Assembly (NCBI RefSeq): GCF_000499845.2
Contig: NC_023756.2
Coordinates: 45,895,947-45,959,946, forward strand
Length of the DNA stretch: 64,000 bases
Origin: Phaseolus vulgaris
Taxonomy: Eukaryota; Streptophyta; Magnoliopsida; Fabales; Fabaceae
Direction of reading: 5' to 3'
The position numbers and the translations under genes are program-made. The notes under the pieces were generated by a model. It was not told the origin of the DNA. It ran no database searches and saw only the letters and a list, made by a program, of their open reading frames with translations. This document shows, piece by piece, positions 61,495-64,000 of the stretch. Each line of letters starts with the position of its first letter. Position 1 is the stretch's first letter.

Positions 61495-61632
61495 TTGAAT
61501 ATATAAATGCGGCTATATAGCCGCATTTGATGAGCACGCACTTGTAAATCGAAGAGATACAAATGCGGCTATATAGCCACATTTATAAATATCATTTACA
61601 AGTGCGGCTATTTCCTTTAGTCGCACTTGTAT
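61495..61632. repeat. Cluster of GCGGCTA palindromes
   Basis: A perfect 24-nt palindrome built from AAATGCGGCTAT and its complement lies at about 61506-61529, and a one-mismatch copy at about 61563-61586. An outer inverted pair, ACAAGTGCGGCT and AGTCGCACTTGT, lies at about 61598-61631. It could be an end of a DNA transposon; the family is not recognised. Confidence 0.75.
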
Positions 61633-63413
61633 ATGCTTCCGTAAATAAAAAAAATAATAAATATGTTCAAATGTAATCCACAATGTCCAAGTTTGACGCG
61701 TATCGTTGCCCTCTACACCCAGGATCATAGTCGCACGTCCAGGGAAGATTCACGCCCTTCACTCTCGTTGCGTTCCTTCTTTTCCGCAGTTTTCCTCACT
61801 CTTCCGGTGGTTGCTCCGTTTTCGGCGGCCAATCAATGGAACATGTCACGATTTCAGTTGTGAAGATGCAACAGATCTTTGGTTCTTCTTCCTATATAAA
61901 GAGGGGTTTTCGTTTTCATTTTCACACATCTCTCACTCACATTCTCCATCTTTCTCAACCCACCGCGGTGCACCTTTCTTCTTCCTCTCAACTTTTCACC
62001 TTTTTCTCTTTCTCTCTCTTCATTTATTATTTATTAGTTCTTACTCTCTCAAAGTAACTTACTAGTTTTGATCCTTAAAAATTCTGAAAATATCATGTTG
62101 TATCCTGAGAGACTTACACAACACAATGCAGATAAGTCATTACAAACCGTGATTGTTCATGTCTCGAAAAATTATTGTGTACGTGTTTTAATACTCACAT
62201 AGTACATATTTTTCTGCATTACTTCAACCGAGCTTCGTAAAATTTATGACAGAGGAAGAAGCATTTGAGTCTGCTTGATAATCTCAAATAAATTTCAACG
62301 TTATTTTAAAATAGTATTGGATTTAAACCTCGAAACATGTTATCATATTATGCAGACTTCAAATGCATAATCCTAGATTATAAATATATTTTCAAACTAA
62401 AATATAAAGGTAAGCATTAAATCAATAATTGAGCACTTCTTTTTAACAGAAAAATTCTATAGTGGAGAGAAAGTGAGAGAGAACAGAACATGTTCCTCAG
62501 TGTTTTTCATGCATATTAAATATACCAATAGAGAAAAGAAAAGAAAAAACTCAGAACGGAAACAAACAGCATATGATGAATAGCTGGAGTGAAAAAATGG
62601 TTATTGACAAGGTCAAAGGTGGACACTGGGTCTAACCAAAAATGAAACAGCGTAGAGAAGAAACAACGTCAAATACTTGTAGGGACCATCACAGAATCAA
62701 ACGCAGAAAGACTTGGAAAAATATGCAGTCAACAACCCTAGCTTTTCTCAATGTCAGGTAAACGTAACTGTCACACAAACCTCTCACAGATTTGTATAGT
62801 AAATGTGTACAAATATAAAATTGTTAAAAATATACATAAAGTTATTAATAATTATTTTGACTTATATTCTCAATTTATATATTAGCTTCTGAAAGTGTTA
62901 AAATTATAACACTTGATACACTAATCTTTGGAAGTCAATTTCAACATATCCATTAAACATGTCTTAATGCAATAACTTAATCAATCTTTGTTTGGTTATC
63001 ATTCTTCTTCCACATGTGAAACACATCACAAACACCAACACAGTGTTCATAGTGTCAAACCAGAGATTTAATTCAAAACTAGTCTTGTCTCCAATTAACA
63101 GGTTCTCATTATGTGAAGAAAAAAAATGTGGTGGACTTGCTTATTATCGAAATGTCCAAGTGCAACTGCCGCCAATAACAATTACTTGCCCTTGGCCCCA
63201 TATAAACCCTTGACCCAACTATCTTATTAAATTGGATGTGTCTCCCATGGGGACATTTGAATGAAAAAGGTACGACTTTTAAGGTAGAGAGGTTAAGTTT
63301 TTTTGAGAAAAATAAGAAGAAAAAACAAAATTATAATCAGTTAAAAACAAGTTTTTGCAGAAGTTATACGTAACCGAATAAATTATAAAAGTAAAAACTT
63401 AAAAAATGACATG

Positions 63414-63503
63414 ACTAATGTTGCTTTGATGCTTTGTAATGAATGCAATATTTGTTCAAATAACTAATGTTGCTTTGATGCTTTGTAATGAATGAAATAT
63501 TTG
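63414..63503. repeat. Tandem duplication, 49-bp period
   Basis: ACTAATGTTGCTTTGATGC and the following text to AATATTTGT occur twice, at 63414 and 63463, almost identically. Confidence 0.9.
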
Positions 63504-64000
63504 TCTGAACTACTGTAGAAAAATCAAGTTTAGAATTTCTTATATATTTTGTGGGAAGAATGCATATGCTGATAAGCTTACTAACTTATGTTTTATTCAT
63601 AAAGAATATTTTTATTGGTATAATAGGTTTTCTTCTAGTCTTTTCGTAAGTTTTTTATTAATTTGTATAGATTAACTATGTACGGTTTTGTTAATATATA
63701 GGTTTTGGTCTAATCTTTCATATTTTCTTGTATTTTTTTAATAATATTTTTTTATATTATTGTTACTTGAAATATCAGTCTACATGAGATGTCAAGTTTC
63801 ATAATAATGTCTAATATAAGAGTTTTTATTAAAAAAAACTTATAAATTAATTTGTATACCTTAATTTTAACTTATAGACAAAATTAATTTTATTTTTTTA
63901 TTTTTTTAGAAGTCTTGATGATGTGTTTGTCTAAAATGTATGTGAGAACTCTACAAATTAACTTATATATGGAAAAATCAAATTCAATTTCTATTTCTTT

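Larger units (their letters stand above)
61156..64000. other. Right end of window, no gene seen
   Basis: After a palindrome cluster (61495-61632) comes a pyrimidine-rich stretch at about 61900-62050, then anonymous AT-rich sequence and a short tandem duplication near 63.45 kb. The short open frames show no coding character. Confidence 0.5.

Noticed and set aside
62990..63213. 73-codon plus-strand frame near the right end
   Set aside because: No recognisable motif, no splice partners, length expected by chance.
1..64000. CRISPR arrays, operons, tRNA or rRNA genes
   Set aside because: The sequence is plant nuclear DNA; I saw no direct-repeat/spacer arrays and no clear tRNA or rRNA. The TGGTATCAGAG matches are retroelement primer-binding sites, not tRNA genes.

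Overview
The window is plant nuclear DNA: very AT-rich intergenic sequence, GT-AG introns, LTR and L1-type retrotransposons, CACTA-like miniature elements, and two recognisable kinds of plant gene. The codon context and repeat families look like a legume, possibly close to Phaseolus or Vigna; that is an inference from style, not from a search. Exons were assembled by eye from open frames, splice consensus and paralogue comparison.

Right to left along the minus strand, on which every host gene lies: an LRK10-like receptor-kinase cluster runs through the window. Copy A' (1830-6367) shows five 5' exons; its kinase exon would lie left of the window. Copy A (9909-16419) is open throughout. Copy B (18313-24702) is complete in structure but has one in-frame TGA just before the catalytic loop. 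Copy D (43261-47740) is an intact three-exon gene with a classical cysteine-rich GUB_WAK/WAK-associated ectodomain. Copy C (59761-61155) is a relic with two 1-nt indels. A', A and B share a different, short ectodomain made of small phase-1 exons, several starting with a Cys-Ser pair, with an Ala/Pro-rich stalk. I could not match this ectodomain to a named domain.

The strongest oddity is in copy A. Seven copies of a ~200-bp unit (10949-12333) each contain a 54-nt, stop-free, phase 1-1 segment bounded by AG and GTAAGT, encoding a transmembrane-like stretch. It looks like an array of cassette mini-exons inside the intron before the kinase exon.

Between D and C lies the six-exon gene for proteasome lid subunit RPN9 (49691-56356, 386 aa), whose first intron hosts an antisense Ty3/gypsy remnant.

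The 26.4-42.0 kb block is a nest of transposons with visible target-site duplications: an L1-type LINE (26461-41951, 15-bp duplication) was hit by a Sirevirus-like Ty1/copia element (30575-38041, duplication CGTAG) and by a solo LTR (28304-29359, duplication AGATT). The copia element was itself hit by another solo LTR (33597-34803, duplication ACATT). A small TRIM-like element precedes the LINE. Copies of a palindromic CACTA-like miniature element are scattered through introns and immediately 3' of the kinase genes.
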